Shown here in pieces: positions 39,830 through 47,925 of a DNA stretch of 64,000 nucleotides (the first letter of the stretch is position 1; each line of letters begins with the position of its first letter). The DNA comes from Anaerolineales bacterium. GTDB lineage: Bacteria; Chloroflexota; Anaerolineae; Anaerolineales; Villigracilaceae. The translations under genes were made by a program, and so were the position numbers. Under the pieces are notes generated by a model that had not been told where the DNA came from, searched no databases, and saw only the letters and a list, made by a program, of their open reading frames with translations. The stretch spans positions 1 through 64,000 of the forward strand of contig JABARH010000009.1 in assembly GCA_019187665.1 (NCBI GenBank). The letters run 5' to 3'.

Positions 39830-40159
39830 ATGCTCGCCTCCCTGTTTGGATCGCAGACCGCCGAGCGCGTGTTGATCTTTCTCGCCGCCCGCGAGGAGGG
39901 ATACGCGCGTGAGATGGCGCGTTTCTTCGAGACCGACCTCAAATCTGTACAGAAGCAACTCGACAAACTCGAAACGGCGGGCGTCCTCTCCAGCCGCGAG
40001 GTGGGACGGACGCGCCCGTATACGTTCAATCCCCGCTATCCGTTTTTATCCGAGTTGAAGAGTCTGCTCGCCAAGGCGTTGACGTTCTATCCCGAAGACG
40101 AACGCGAGAAACTGATCATGAATCGCCGCAGGCCGAGGGGACGAGGAAAAACGTTATGA
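39830..40159 (+). CDS. Winged-helix transcriptional regulator (ArsR-like)
   Basis: 109 residues: SQTAERVLIFLAAREEGYAREMARFF...LKSVQKQLDKLETAGVLSSREVGRTRPYTFNPRYPF is a compact winged helix with recognition helix at about 37-50 and the wing ending in a typical R-Y-F pattern. Basic tail (NRRRPRGRGKTL). Overlaps the next gene by 4 nt (ATGA), so it is the regulatory half of a two-gene module. GAAAGGAG Shine-Dalgarno. Confidence 0.85.
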   Translation: MLASLFGSQTAERVLIFLAAREEGYAREMARFFETDLKSVQKQLDKLETAGVLSSREVGRTRPYTFNPRYPFLSELKSLLAKALTFYPEDEREKLIMNRRRPRGRGKTL

Positions 40160-40686
40160 AGAAAATCCGAAATATGACGCTGGCGGAATTGGCCGCTTTT
40201 GTCCAGTCCCAATTGCACGCGGAAGGAATTGATGTGGTTCTCTCCGGCGGCGCGGCTGTTTCGTTGTATAGCAGTAACAAATACGTTTCAAAGGATGTGG
40301 ACTTGATCAACGTTGGGTTTGTAAAACGCAGCCGAGTCAGGGATGTTATGGAAAATATGGACTTCCGCGAGCAGGGAAGATATTTCGCACATCCCGATTC
40401 AAAATTCCTGATCGAGTTTCCCGACGGTCCGCTTTCGGTGGGTGAGGAGCCTGTGAAAGAGATCAATGAAATTAAACTCTCAACAGGCAGTTTACGCGTC
40501 ATCTCTCCCACCGATTGCGTCAAGGACCGCTTGTGCGCCTTTTATTTTTGGAACGACCAGCAGGGACTGGTGCAGGCGATGATGGTCGCAAAAAAACAGA
40601 AGGTTGATTTGAGTGAGATCGAACGTTGGTCGAAGGTGGAGGGGAAAGCCAAAGAATTTGAGATGTTCAAAGAAAAACTTGGTTAG
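40156..40686 (+). CDS. Nucleotidyltransferase-like partner protein
   Basis: 176 residues. VVLSGGAAVSLYSSNKYVSKDVDLI (27-51) is the GG...KDVD core of nucleotidyltransferase-fold proteins, with EFPDGPLSV and ISPTDCVKDRLCAFYFW (helical C-terminal part) as in families paired with small HTH proteins. Function inferred as a toxin-antitoxin or defence component. Terminator follows. Confidence 0.7.
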   Translation: MKKIRNMTLAELAAFVQSQLHAEGIDVVLSGGAAVSLYSSNKYVSKDVDLINVGFVKRSRVRDVMENMDFREQGRYFAHPDSKFLIEFPDGPLSVGEEPVKEINEIKLSTGSLRVISPTDCVKDRLCAFYFWNDQQGLVQAMMVAKKQKVDLSEIERWSKVEGKAKEFEMFKEKLG

Positions 40687-40688
40687 GC

Positions 40689-40722
40689 AAAAGGCGTAGC
40701 GCAAAGAGCGTTACGCCTTTTT
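40689..40722 (+). terminator. Terminator of the HTH-nucleotidyltransferase operon
   Basis: AAAAGGCGTAGCGC, AAAGA loop, GCGTTACGCCTTTTT. Confidence 0.8.
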
Positions 40723-40771
40723 GATTCAAACTGCATTGACGAATCCCGCTGTCTTCGATTAGACTCACCCT

Positions 40772-40797
40772 AACGATTAAATAAAAACTTAATCGTT
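40772..40797 (+). promoter_or_regulatory. Operator-like palindrome before the HTH-PBP regulator
   Basis: AACGATTAA (40772-40780), 8-nt centre, TTAATCGTT (40789-40797), ending 4 nt before the ATG. Suits autoregulation by the encoded winged-helix protein. Confidence 0.5.
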
Positions 40798-40801
40798 GAT
40801 T

Positions 40802-41776
40802 ATGAAAACCCTCACCCCTCTCCACACCTTTGACCACATCAAACTCCTCGCCGACTCGCGCCGCATGCAGGTCCTGCGCCTGCTCATGGCAGCGCCCGCC
40901 ACGCTCACCCACCTCGCGCGCGCGATGAAACAGTCTCCGGCCTGGGTGCGCCACCACATCCTCGCACTTCAATCTGCGGGGCTGGTTGAAATCTCCGAGA
41001 TCCGCAAACGCGGACAGGTCACCGAAAAATATTATCGCGCCAAGGCCGACGCGCTGCTTTTGCAGGAAGTCATCCTGCCCAAGACTCGCAAGCCCACGCT
41101 CATCTTCTCTGGCAGTCACGATCTCGCGCTCGAGGGTATCGCCGCGCATCTCGAAAAACACGTCACCCTGTTGAGTCTCCCCGTCGGTTCGCTGGATGGA
41201 CTCGTGAATCTCCGTCAGGGACTGTGCCAGGTCTCAGGCGCGCACCTCCTCGACGAAAGCGGCGAATACAACGCGCCGACCGTCCGCCATCTTTTCCCGG
41301 ACCGCGACGTGGAATTGGTCACGCTAGCGCACCGCACGCAGGGACTCATCCTCGCTTCGGGCAACCCCAAAGCGGTTCGTTCCCTCGCGGACCTCACCCG
41401 CTCCACGGTCCGATTCGTGAACCGCAACGGCGGGTCCGGCACACGTCTGTGGTTCGACGCGGAACTCAAACGCCGCCGCATCAACTCGACTCGCATCTCC
41501 GGCTATGAACGCACGGTCAAGACTCACAGCGAAGCCGCGTCGCTCATCGCCAGCAAAAAAGCGGATGCCGCCATCGGTCTGCAAGCCGCCGCGCACCAAC
41601 ACGGACTCGACTTCATCCCGTTGTTCGACGAACGCTACGATCTTGTTTTGCCGCGCGAGAACGAAGCCTCGCTTTCGCCTTTGCTCGATTATTTGCAAAC
41701 GGCGGCATTTCGCAATGAACTTAATTTGCTGACCGGCTACAACGCCGCGCACAGCGGTGAGCAAATTTTATTGTAG
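40802..41776 (+). CDS. One-component regulator: winged helix plus molybdate/tungstate-type binding domain
   Basis: 324 residues. N-terminal ArsR-like HTH (FDHIKLLADSRRMQVLRLLM ... QSPAWVRHHILALQSAGLVEI), then from about 95 a PBP-like domain (IFSGSHDLALEGIAAHL, ADLTRSTVRFVNRNGGSGTRLWFD, HSEAASLIASKKADAAIGLQAAA, LVLPRENEASL) of the type fused to ModE-like regulators. Followed by two TupA-like genes, so tungstate or molybdate is the likely effector. ATG 40802. The stop codon begins a palindrome (41774-41798). Confidence 0.82.
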   Translation: MKTLTPLHTFDHIKLLADSRRMQVLRLLMAAPATLTHLARAMKQSPAWVRHHILALQSAGLVEISEIRKRGQVTEKYYRAKADALLLQEVILPKTRKPTLIFSGSHDLALEGIAAHLEKHVTLLSLPVGSLDGLVNLRQGLCQVSGAHLLDESGEYNAPTVRHLFPDRDVELVTLAHRTQGLILASGNPKAVRSLADLTRSTVRFVNRNGGSGTRLWFDAELKRRRINSTRISGYERTVKTHSEAASLIASKKADAAIGLQAAAHQHGLDFIPLFDERYDLVLPRENEASLSPLLDYLQTAAFRNELNLLTGYNAAHSGEQILL

Positions 41777-41798
41777 AGCGAGATACTATCTCGCTTTA
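41774..41798. repeat. GAGATA palindrome overlapping a stop codon
   Basis: TAGAGCGAGATA C TATCTCGCTTTA; its first three bases are the stop codon of the regulator. Same family at 60094-60112 and 62447-62471. Confidence 0.6.
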
Positions 41799-41809
41799 CC
41801 AGGAGTCCC

Positions 41810-42646
41810 ATGAAACGTATTCTGTCTATTCTTTTTCTGCTGATGATTCTCGTCAGCGCCTGCGCGCCCGCCAACCCGACGCTGATCCTCGCGACGACAA
41901 CCTCCACACAAGATTCGGGCTTGCTCGATGTGTTGATCCCCATGTTCGAGTCGGCGACCGGCTACACCGTTCAGACCGTTGCGGTTGGAACCGGTCAAGC
42001 CCTTAAGATGGGCGAGGAGGGCAACGCCGACGTATTGCTTGTCCACGCGCCCTCCTCTGAAAAAACGTTCATGGAAAACGGTTTCGGCAAAGACCGCGCG
42101 CTCGTCATGCACAACGATTTCATCATCGTCGGTCCGGCCGCGGACCCGGCCGGAATCAAGGGCATGCCTGTGATGGACGCGTATCAGGCGATTGCCGCCT
42201 CCGGCGCGACCTTCGTCTCGCGCGGCGACGACTCTGGCACACACAAAGCCGAACTCGCCCTCTGGAAAAAGGCGGAACTCGACCCGCAGTCCGACAAACC
42301 CGCCTGGTATCTCGAAACCGGGCAGGGCATGGGCGCGTCGCTGACCGTTGCCAGCGAAAAGAGCGCATACATTATGACCGACCGCGCCACGTACCTCGCC
42401 AACCAATCCAACCTGCAACTCGAAATTTTGGTGGAAGGCGATCACGCGCTGTTAAACGTATATCACGTGATGACGGTCAACCCGGACAAATGGCGCAAGG
42501 TCAACTACGCGGGCGCCATGGCGTTCCTGAATTTTCTGATTGATCCCGCCACGCAGGCGGTCATCGCTCAATTCGGCGTGGAGCAATTCGGTCAGCCGTT
42601 GTTCTATCCCGATGCGGACAAAACCGACGCGGATCTGGGTTTGTAA
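41810..42646 (+). CDS. tupA: Tungstate-binding lipoprotein, TupA-like (copy 1)
   Basis: 278 residues. Lipobox MILVSAC (Cys about 18), then the TupA pattern LATTTSTQDSGLLDVLIPMFESATGY, VGTGQALKMGEEGNADVLLVHAPSSE, VMHNDFIIVGP, FVSRGDDSGTH, WYLETGQGMGASL and ADLGL at the end. Binds the oxoanion outside the cell. No tupB/tupC lies beside it. AGGAG upstream of ATG. Confidence 0.88.
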   Translation: MKRILSILFLLMILVSACAPANPTLILATTTSTQDSGLLDVLIPMFESATGYTVQTVAVGTGQALKMGEEGNADVLLVHAPSSEKTFMENGFGKDRALVMHNDFIIVGPAADPAGIKGMPVMDAYQAIAASGATFVSRGDDSGTHKAELALWKKAELDPQSDKPAWYLETGQGMGASLTVASEKSAYIMTDRATYLANQSNLQLEILVEGDHALLNVYHVMTVNPDKWRKVNYAGAMAFLNFLIDPATQAVIAQFGVEQFGQPLFYPDADKTDADLGL

Positions 42647-42673
42647 ATTCCTGTAATATAATTTCCCAATCAC

Positions 42674-42703
42674 AAGGGCGGCTCATACGAGCCGCTCTTT
42701 TTG
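42674..42703 (+). terminator. Terminator between the two TupA-like genes
   Basis: AGGGCGGCTC ATAC GAGCCGCTCTTTTT; 9-10 bp stem with T-tract. Confidence 0.75.
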
Positions 42704-42712
42704 TTTGGAGTC

Positions 42713-43549
42713 ATGATGAAAAAACTTCTGCTTGTTTTATTGCTGATCCTCACCGCCTGCGGGACTCCCGCACCGACAAAAGAGATTTTGCTGGTCTCTA
42801 CTACCTCCACGCAGGACTCGGGTCTCCTCGATGTTCTGCTCCCCGCTTTCACCGAAGCGACCGGATACAAAGCGATTCTTGTTGCCACCGGCTCCGGCCA
42901 AGCTATTGAAATCGCAAAGCAGGGCAACGCGGATGTGATCCTGCTCCATTCGCCCGCCGCCGAAAAACAATTTATGGCGGACGGCTGGGGCGTGGACCGC
43001 CGCCTCGTGATGCACAACGATTTCGTCATCGTCGGCCCGCAGTCTGATCCCGCCTCGGTTCACGCCCAGACCTCCGCGGCGGACGCGTTCCTTGCCATCT
43101 TCTCCTCCGCCTCGACCTTCGTCTCGCGCGGCGACGAATCCGGCACGCACGTCAAGGAGAAGACCGTCTGGCAAAACGCCGGGCTGAATCCGTTTGACGA
43201 GTCATGGTATATCGAAACCGGTCAGGGACAGGGCAACACGCTCAGCATCGCATCCGAGAAGCAGGGCTATGCCCTGGTGGACCGGGGCACGTTTCTCGCG
43301 TATCAAAGCAACGTGGATTTGAAAATACTGTTTGAGGGCGATCCGATTTTGTTGAACATGTATCACGTCATCGTCGTCAACCCTGAAAAATGGGCGCACG
43401 TCAACCTTGCGGGCGCGCAAGCCTTCGCGGATTTTGTCACCTCGCCGGCCGGTCAATCCATCATCGCCCAATTCGGCGTGGATAAATTTGGTCAGCCGCT
43501 GTTCACCCCTGACGCGGACAAAACCGACGCGGATTTGGGCTTGCCATAA
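42713..43549 (+). CDS. tupA2: Tungstate-binding lipoprotein, TupA-like (copy 2)
   Basis: 278 residues, paralogous along its full length to the previous gene: LVSTTSTQDSGLLDVLLPAF, ATGSGQAIEIAKQGNADVILLHSPAAE, VMHNDFVIVGPQSDP, FVSRGDESGTH and DKTDADLGLP at the end. Signal peptide with lipobox ILTAC. ATG 42713 or 42716, GGAG upstream. Two binding proteins of different sequence could serve tungstate and molybdate, or different affinities. Confidence 0.87.
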   Translation: MMKKLLLVLLLILTACGTPAPTKEILLVSTTSTQDSGLLDVLLPAFTEATGYKAILVATGSGQAIEIAKQGNADVILLHSPAAEKQFMADGWGVDRRLVMHNDFVIVGPQSDPASVHAQTSAADAFLAIFSSASTFVSRGDESGTHVKEKTVWQNAGLNPFDESWYIETGQGQGNTLSIASEKQGYALVDRGTFLAYQSNVDLKILFEGDPILLNMYHVIVVNPEKWAHVNLAGAQAFADFVTSPAGQSIIAQFGVDKFGQPLFTPDADKTDADLGLP

Positions 43550-43593
43550 AATAGAGTCAATCGTAGGTCACGCTTGCAGCGTGACTTCTACTC

Positions 43594-44331
43594 TTACCGG
43601 ATGGTTACGACAAGCCCATCGTCGTCGCAGACGGTCCCGCGGCAGACATAGAGCGTGACGAAGTATTCGCCTTTGGTATTGAAAGGATGGGAATAAACTC
43701 CGCTTTTGTTGTCCACCGTGACCTGCGCCTTGCTGTTGAAATAGACCGTAAACGTAAATGAACACAGCAGGCTGTCTCCGCAGGGGACAGCGGCCCCGTT
43801 GGCAAACCGGAAAGTGGAGGCCCGGGCGTCGAAGTTCACGTTTAGGGGAGCCTTTCCCTCGGTCATGCTTGCCTGTAAGAATGCGGTCATTGTTTCAACC
43901 AGACTCGTGGGAGTTGCGCTGGCTGGCGGCAGAGTCCATGTAAGCGTTGGCGGCAGGGTTGCAGGTGTTGCCTCTGGGGCGCTGGTAATCGCCGCAGAAG
44001 GTACGCTGGTGTTGACAACAAGAGTGGAAGAAGGCGCGGGGGTGGGTGTGGGAATCCGCTTGTCAATCAGCGGTGCAACAACCGTCACAATTGTCCCAGC
44101 GAGAGCGATCAGCGCGACAACGATGGCAGTCTCCCATTTTGAGGAAGGCTTCCTGGATGGGCTGGATTTCTTCGCCGTTTTTTTCTTTGAAGACCCCGGC
44201 TGGGGATCTCCTGTATTGCCGATATTGACTACGTTCCCATCCCCCGTAATAGAAACATTGGAAGCATCTCCTCCGGCGTTGATTCCGGATGGTCGATTCA
44301 AGTCCTCTTCATTTGATTTTTGTTGTTTCAT
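43594..44331 (-). CDS. Membrane-anchored PKD-like domain protein
   Basis: 245 residues. Cytoplasmic N-terminus with a Gly/Asn-rich motif (GGDASNVSITGDGNVVNIGN), a Lys/Ser stretch, one membrane segment (about 67-88), a Pro/Thr/Ser linker, then a C-terminal beta domain (EGKAPLNVNFDARAS ... YSHPFNTKGEYFVTLYVCRG) that reads as a PKD fold with a Cys pair. Exported domain outside. The GDGNVVN stretch is reminiscent of N-termini found with STAND/effector proteins. ATG 44331; upstream ATGs give no SD. Function unknown. Confidence 0.6.
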   Translation of the reverse strand: MKQQKSNEEDLNRPSGINAGGDASNVSITGDGNVVNIGNTGDPQPGSSKKKTAKKSSPSRKPSSKWETAIVVALIALAGTIVTVVAPLIDKRIPTPTPAPSSTLVVNTSVPSAAITSAPEATPATLPPTLTWTLPPASATPTSLVETMTAFLQASMTEGKAPLNVNFDARASTFRFANGAAVPCGDSLLCSFTFTVYFNSKAQVTVDNKSGVYSHPFNTKGEYFVTLYVCRGTVCDDDGLVVTIR

Positions 44332-44390
44332 CGTTTCCTCCTTCAGCGTCGGCATCCCTGCACGCAAATAAAATTGGCTCTTCCGTAATA

Positions 44391-44511
44391 AACGGGAAAG
44401 AGCCTCAACACAAAGTACACAAAGGCTCTCAAAGGGGGAAAGACGTTTAGCCGTAAGGACTTTTCCTTCGTTGACTTTGTGTTTCTTCGTGTTTCAAAGG
44501 TTTTTCCCGTT
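44391..44511. repeat. 121-bp palindromic repeat with CACAAAG words
   Basis: AACGGGAAA (44391-44399) and TTTCCCGTT (44503-44511) at the ends; arms made of ACACAAAG/AAAGGCTC-like words and their complements (CTTTGTGTTTCTTCGTG). Confidence 0.55.
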
Positions 44512-44538
44512 AAAAACGGGAGAACCATAAAATTATAT

Positions 44539-44649
44539 TCTCTACCGTACATGAGAAGATTTTTACCGCAAAGCACGCTAAGGTCGCCAAGTTAAAAAGG
44601 TTTTCTTTGCGTTCTTTGCGGGCTTAGCGGTGCAAATGTACGGTAGAGA
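44539..44649. mobile_element. MITE copy A, 111 bp, with 10-bp target duplication
   Basis: Terminal inverted repeats TCTCTACCGTACAT / ATGTACGGTAGAGA. Flanked by AAAATTATAT on both sides (44529-44538 and 44650-44659). Its reverse complement matches copy B (56727-56837) at 109 of 111 positions. The core is a hairpin of CGCAAAG/CTTTGCG words. No ORF, so it needs a transposase in trans. Confidence 0.9.
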
Positions 44650-44703
44650 AAAATTATATGCAAATTGTCCCGCTCCGGGTTTGCAAATTTGCAACCACCG
44701 CAG

Positions 44704-44722
44704 GTCAGGCTTGTAGCCTGAC
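44704..44722. repeat. Short palindrome
   Basis: GTCAGGCT TGT AGCCTGAC, perfect 8-bp arms. Confidence 0.5.
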
Positions 44723-44747
44723 ACCTCCTTGAAGGTGTTCCCTGAAT

Positions 44748-44779
44748 AAAAAGTCCGGCGGACTCTCATCCGCCGGACT
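44748..44779 (-). terminator. Terminator of ugd
   Basis: Minus strand AGTCCGGCGG, 8-nt loop, CCGCCGGACT then TTTT; about 70 nt beyond the ugd stop. Confidence 0.75.
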
Positions 44780-44780
44780 C

Positions 44781-44852
44781 AACCACCAGACCACCAAACT
44801 ACGTAACTACCAAACTACGCAACTACCAAACTATCTAACCACGTAACTACTT
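44781..44852 (-). repeat. Octamer tandem array, nine units, overlapping the ugd stop
   Basis: AACCACCA, GACCACCA, AACTACGT, AACTACCA, AACTACGC, AACTACCA, AACTATCT, AACCACGT, AACTACTT. In the sense of ugd the unit is GTAGTTNN; the TAG stop of ugd (44849-44847) lies inside the first transcribed unit. Confidence 0.85.
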
Positions 44853-46157
44853 CCCGTTATACCCTCGACCAATCGAGCGGTAACTGAATCCCATTTCCTT
44901 CATCAACTTCGGCTCATAGATATTGCGCCCGTCAAAGATGACCGGGGACTTGAGTAAGCCTTTCAATTTTTCCAAGTCCAGATGTTTGAACTCGTTCCAC
45001 TCCGTGACCACGATCAGCGCGTCGCAGCCCTTCGCCATGGCGTAGGGATCCTCGTGAAATTCCACAGCGGGCAACAGCGGGCGCGCCACCTCCATCGCAA
45101 CCGGGTCATAGCCGCGCACATTCGCTCCCGCCTCCACCAATTCGCTGGCAATGTCAATCGAGGGCGCGTCGCGCATATCGTCCGTGTTGGGTTTGAACGC
45201 CAGACCGAGCAAGCCGATCGTTTTTCCCTTCAGCGAACCGCCCAGCATTTGTTGCGTGCGTTGCACAGCAGACTTGCGGCGTTCATAATTTACATTCATC
45301 GTTGAATCAAGGATCGGCGTGTCCAATTCCTTTTCGCGCGCCATGTACGCCAGCGCCTGCACGTCCTTCGGGAAGCACGACCCGCCCCAGCCCAGACCCG
45401 CGTCGAGGAAGTGACGCCCGATGCGCGCGTCATAGCCCATGCCCGCCGCCACCTCTTTCACGTCCGCGCCGAGCGCCTCGCAGATGTCAGCCACTTCATT
45501 CATAAAAGAAATCTTCGTCGCGAGGAACGCGTTGCTGGCATACTTGATCATCTCCGCCGTGCGCAAATCCGTGATCACGATCGGCGCGCGCAGAGGCAGA
45601 TGCAAATGCGCCACCTTGTTCGCCGCGTCCTTGTCGAGCGAACCGATCACCGTGCGATGCGGACTCATAAAATCGCCGATCGCCGCGCCCTCGCGCAAAA
45701 ATTCGGGACACGACACCACCGCAAACTCGATCGGCTTGGGCTGGGCGCCGCGCACAATATCCGCCACCCAGTCTCCCGTCCCGATCGGAACCGTGGACTT
45801 GTTGATGATGACCAGCGGCGCCGACATATTCTCCGCGATCGAACGCGCCGCCGACGCCACATATTGCAAATCCGCCTCGCCGTTCACGCCCGAAGGAGTC
45901 CCGACCGCAATGAAGGCATACTCCGCGCCGTTCAACGCCTCCCTGTACGAAGTGGTGAACGAAAGCCGCCCGGCCTTCACGTTGCGTTTCACCAACTCAT
46001 CCAGGCCCGGTTCATAAATGGGCATGACGCCCTCTTTAAGATTCCGGATGCGCTGTTCGTTCACATCCAGCGCGACCACCTTGTTGCCCAGGTCCGCAAA
46101 ACATGCGCTCGTCACAATACCGACGTATCCCACGCCAACCACACAAATTTGTTTCAT
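44847..46157 (-). CDS. ugd: UDP-glucose 6-dehydrogenase
   Basis: Oxidises UDP-glucose to UDP-glucuronate for cell-surface polysaccharides. 436 residues: NAD-binding VVGVGYVG (6-13), [60 protein letters not shown] and catalytic [10 protein letters not shown] (Cys about 260), [19 protein letters not shown] start behind a weak purine stretch. Divergent from a glycosyltransferase gene, with which it may share regulation. Confidence 0.95.
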   Translation of the reverse strand: MKQICVVGVGYVGIVTSACFADLGNKVVALDVNEQRIRNLKEGVMPIYEPGLDELVKRNVKAGRLSFTTSYREALNGAEYAFIAVGTPSGVNGEADLQYVASAARSIAENMSAPLVIINKSTVPIGTGDWVADIVRGAQPKPIEFAVVSCPEFLREGAAIGDFMSPHRTVIGSLDKDAANKVAHLHLPLRAPIVITDLRTAEMIKYASNAFLATKISFMNEVADICEALGADVKEVAAGMGYDARIGRHFLDAGLGWGGSCFPKDVQALAYMAREKELDTPILDSTMNVNYERRKSAVQRTQQMLGGSLKGKTIGLLGLAFKPNTDDMRDAPSIDIASELVEAGANVRGYDPVAMEVARPLLPAVEFHEDPYAMAKGCDALIVVTEWNEFKHLDLEKLKGLLKSPVIFDGRNIYEPKLMKEMGFSYRSIGRGYNGK

Positions 46158-46231
46158 ATTTCATCCTTGTAGAAAAAATTCGACGCAACCTCAGCCGCGC
46201 GCACGGCAAATATACTACAATTGGAATTGAC

Positions 46232-47389
46232 ATGAAACTGCTCTTCGTCGCCGACGGGCGTTCGCCCACTTCCCGTAGTTGGATCGCATACTGGATTCAA
46301 CACGGGCATGAAGTTCACCTCGCCTCCACATTTCATTGCGACTCCCTGCCGGGTCTCGCCTCCCTCGAGGTTGCTCCTGTCGCCTTTAGCGGACGCGCCG
46401 GGCGAATCGCTTCCCGGCAACCCCAACGCGACTCTCGTTTGCTCCACCTCCGCGCGCAACTCCGCCACTGGCTCGGTCCCTTGACTCTCCCCCGCGCCGC
46501 GCAACGATTGCGCTCCATCGCCGAACGCCTCCAGCCGGACCTTGTCCACGCCCTGCGCATTCCCTACGAAGGCATGCTCGCCGCCAATGCAAACCTGCGC
46601 GCGCCGCTGGTCGTCTCCGTCTGGGGCAATGACTTCACCCTGCACGCGCCATCCACGCCGCTCATGCGTCATCACACACAACGGGCAATGAGCGTGACCG
46701 ACGCCCTGCACGCCGACTGCAACCGCGACATCCGCCTCGCCCGCGAGTGGGGACTCGACTCCGCCAAGCCCACATTCGTCGCGCCGGGCAACGGCGGCAT
46801 CCACACGGATTTATTTTTTCCGCCCGCGCGCTTGAGCGATGAACCGGTCATCTTCAACCCGCGCGGCTTCCGCGCCTACGTCCGCAACGACACATTCTTC
46901 CAATCCATCCCGCTGGTGTTAAAAGAAATTCCAAACGCAAAATTTGTCTGCGCCAGCATGGATGGTCAACCCGAAGCATTAAATTGGATTCGCAAATTGG
47001 GAATCGAAACATCAATCGAACTGCTCGCGCCGCGCCCGCACGAGAAAATGGCGGACGTGTATCGAAGGGCGATGATCCTCGTCTCGCCCTCCACGCACGA
47101 CGGGACGCCCAACACCCTGCTCGAGGGCATGGCATGCGGATGCTTCCCCATCCTCGGTGACCTCGAGTCCCTGCGCGAGTGGATCCGTGACGGCGAAAAC
47201 GGTCTCTTGATTGACGCGGGCAGTCCCTCCGCGCTGGCGAATGCGATCATCAAGGCGATTAAAAACAAAGACCTGCGCGCCAAAGCGGCAGGTCTAAATC
47301 AAAAACGTATCGCCGAACGTGCGGAATACGCGCGCAATATGCAGAGAGCGGGAGAGTTTTATCAGGAAGTCATCGCGCAGAGAACATAG
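46232..47389 (+). CDS. Glycosyltransferase, GT4 family (GT-B fold)
   Basis: 385 residues. N-terminal acceptor domain with an unusual serine-rich start (MKLLFVADGRSPTSRSWIAYW), then PDLVHALRIPYEGMLA and VVSVWGNDF. The donor domain carries FVAPGNGGIHTDLFFP, FVCASMDGQPE, LLAPRPHEKMADVYRRAMILVSPSTHDGTPNTLLEGMACGCFPI (the E-x7-E sugar-nucleotide site), LRAKAAGLNQKRIAERAEY. Acts on surface polysaccharide. ATG 46232, promoter TATACT (46211-46216). Confidence 0.88.
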   Translation: MKLLFVADGRSPTSRSWIAYWIQHGHEVHLASTFHCDSLPGLASLEVAPVAFSGRAGRIASRQPQRDSRLLHLRAQLRHWLGPLTLPRAAQRLRSIAERLQPDLVHALRIPYEGMLAANANLRAPLVVSVWGNDFTLHAPSTPLMRHHTQRAMSVTDALHADCNRDIRLAREWGLDSAKPTFVAPGNGGIHTDLFFPPARLSDEPVIFNPRGFRAYVRNDTFFQSIPLVLKEIPNAKFVCASMDGQPEALNWIRKLGIETSIELLAPRPHEKMADVYRRAMILVSPSTHDGTPNTLLEGMACGCFPILGDLESLREWIRDGENGLLIDAGSPSALANAIIKAIKNKDLRAKAAGLNQKRIAERAEYARNMQRAGEFYQEVIAQRT

Positions 47390-47429
47390 GGTAGATACAC
47401 AGATACGTACCTCGTAACCCGTACCTCCT

Positions 47430-47645
47430 CTACCCCCTCGGCGCGCGCAAATTCTCCAGCCGGTTTTGCAATTCGATGCGGCGGCTGTCCGCGGCATTGC
47501 GGACCTCCGACATGAAGCCCTCGCCCCGGGCGCGGATCTCGCCCCGCAACTGCTCACCCGATTCGGGCGCGAGCAGAAGCGCCACCGTCGAGCCGACCAA
47601 CGATCCGACCACGATCCCGATCAAAAAGCCAAACATTCTTCGCAT
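47430..47645 (-). CDS. YtxH-domain small membrane protein
   Basis: 71 residues: MFGFLIGIVVGSLVGSTVALLLAPESGEQLRGEI is the YtxH pattern (glycine-rich membrane helix then LLAPxSG), followed by a charged amphipathic helix. In firmicutes the family belongs to the general stress response; role unknown. ATG with GGAGACTCCC upstream. Confidence 0.82.
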   Translation of the reverse strand: MRRMFGFLIGIVVGSLVGSTVALLLAPESGEQLRGEIRARGEGFMSEVRNAADSRRIELQNRLENLRAPRG

Positions 47646-47673
47646 GGGAGTCTCCTTGTGCGGTATTTTTTCT

Positions 47674-47745
47674 AACCGCTAAGGTCGCAAAGAACGCCAA
47701 GAAAACCTTTTGTTTTTCTTCGTGCTCTTCGCGTGCTTCGCGGTT
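47674..47745. repeat. Palindromic CGCAAAGA-type repeat
   Basis: AACCGC (47674-47679) to GCGGTT (47740-47745); arms of CGCAAAGAACGCCAAGA-like words, loop CTTTTG. Same vocabulary as 7036-7106 and the MITE cores but without the TCTCTACCG ends. Confidence 0.65.
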
Positions 47746-47925
47746 CAATCTTGAGAGTCCTTGATAGCCAAACTCAGACAAAATTATTATAGGCGAAAAG
47801 TCGGTTTTGTGGAATAATCCGCCCTGCCGCGTGTATCATCGTGAACGCGACGGCGAAATCCAAATCCATCCCACGCGCACATCAGGGGGCAGCGCAAGCG
47901 GACTCTACCGTTACCGGAGGGTACC

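Larger units (their letters stand above)
44332..44846. other. Repeat-dense spacer without genes
   Basis: Contains in order a large palindrome (44391-44511), the 111-bp MITE copy A (44539-44649), a GTCAGGCT-TGT-AGCCTGAC palindrome (44704-44722), the ugd terminator (44748-44779) and a nine-unit octamer array (44781-44852). No ORF of note. Confidence 0.8.
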
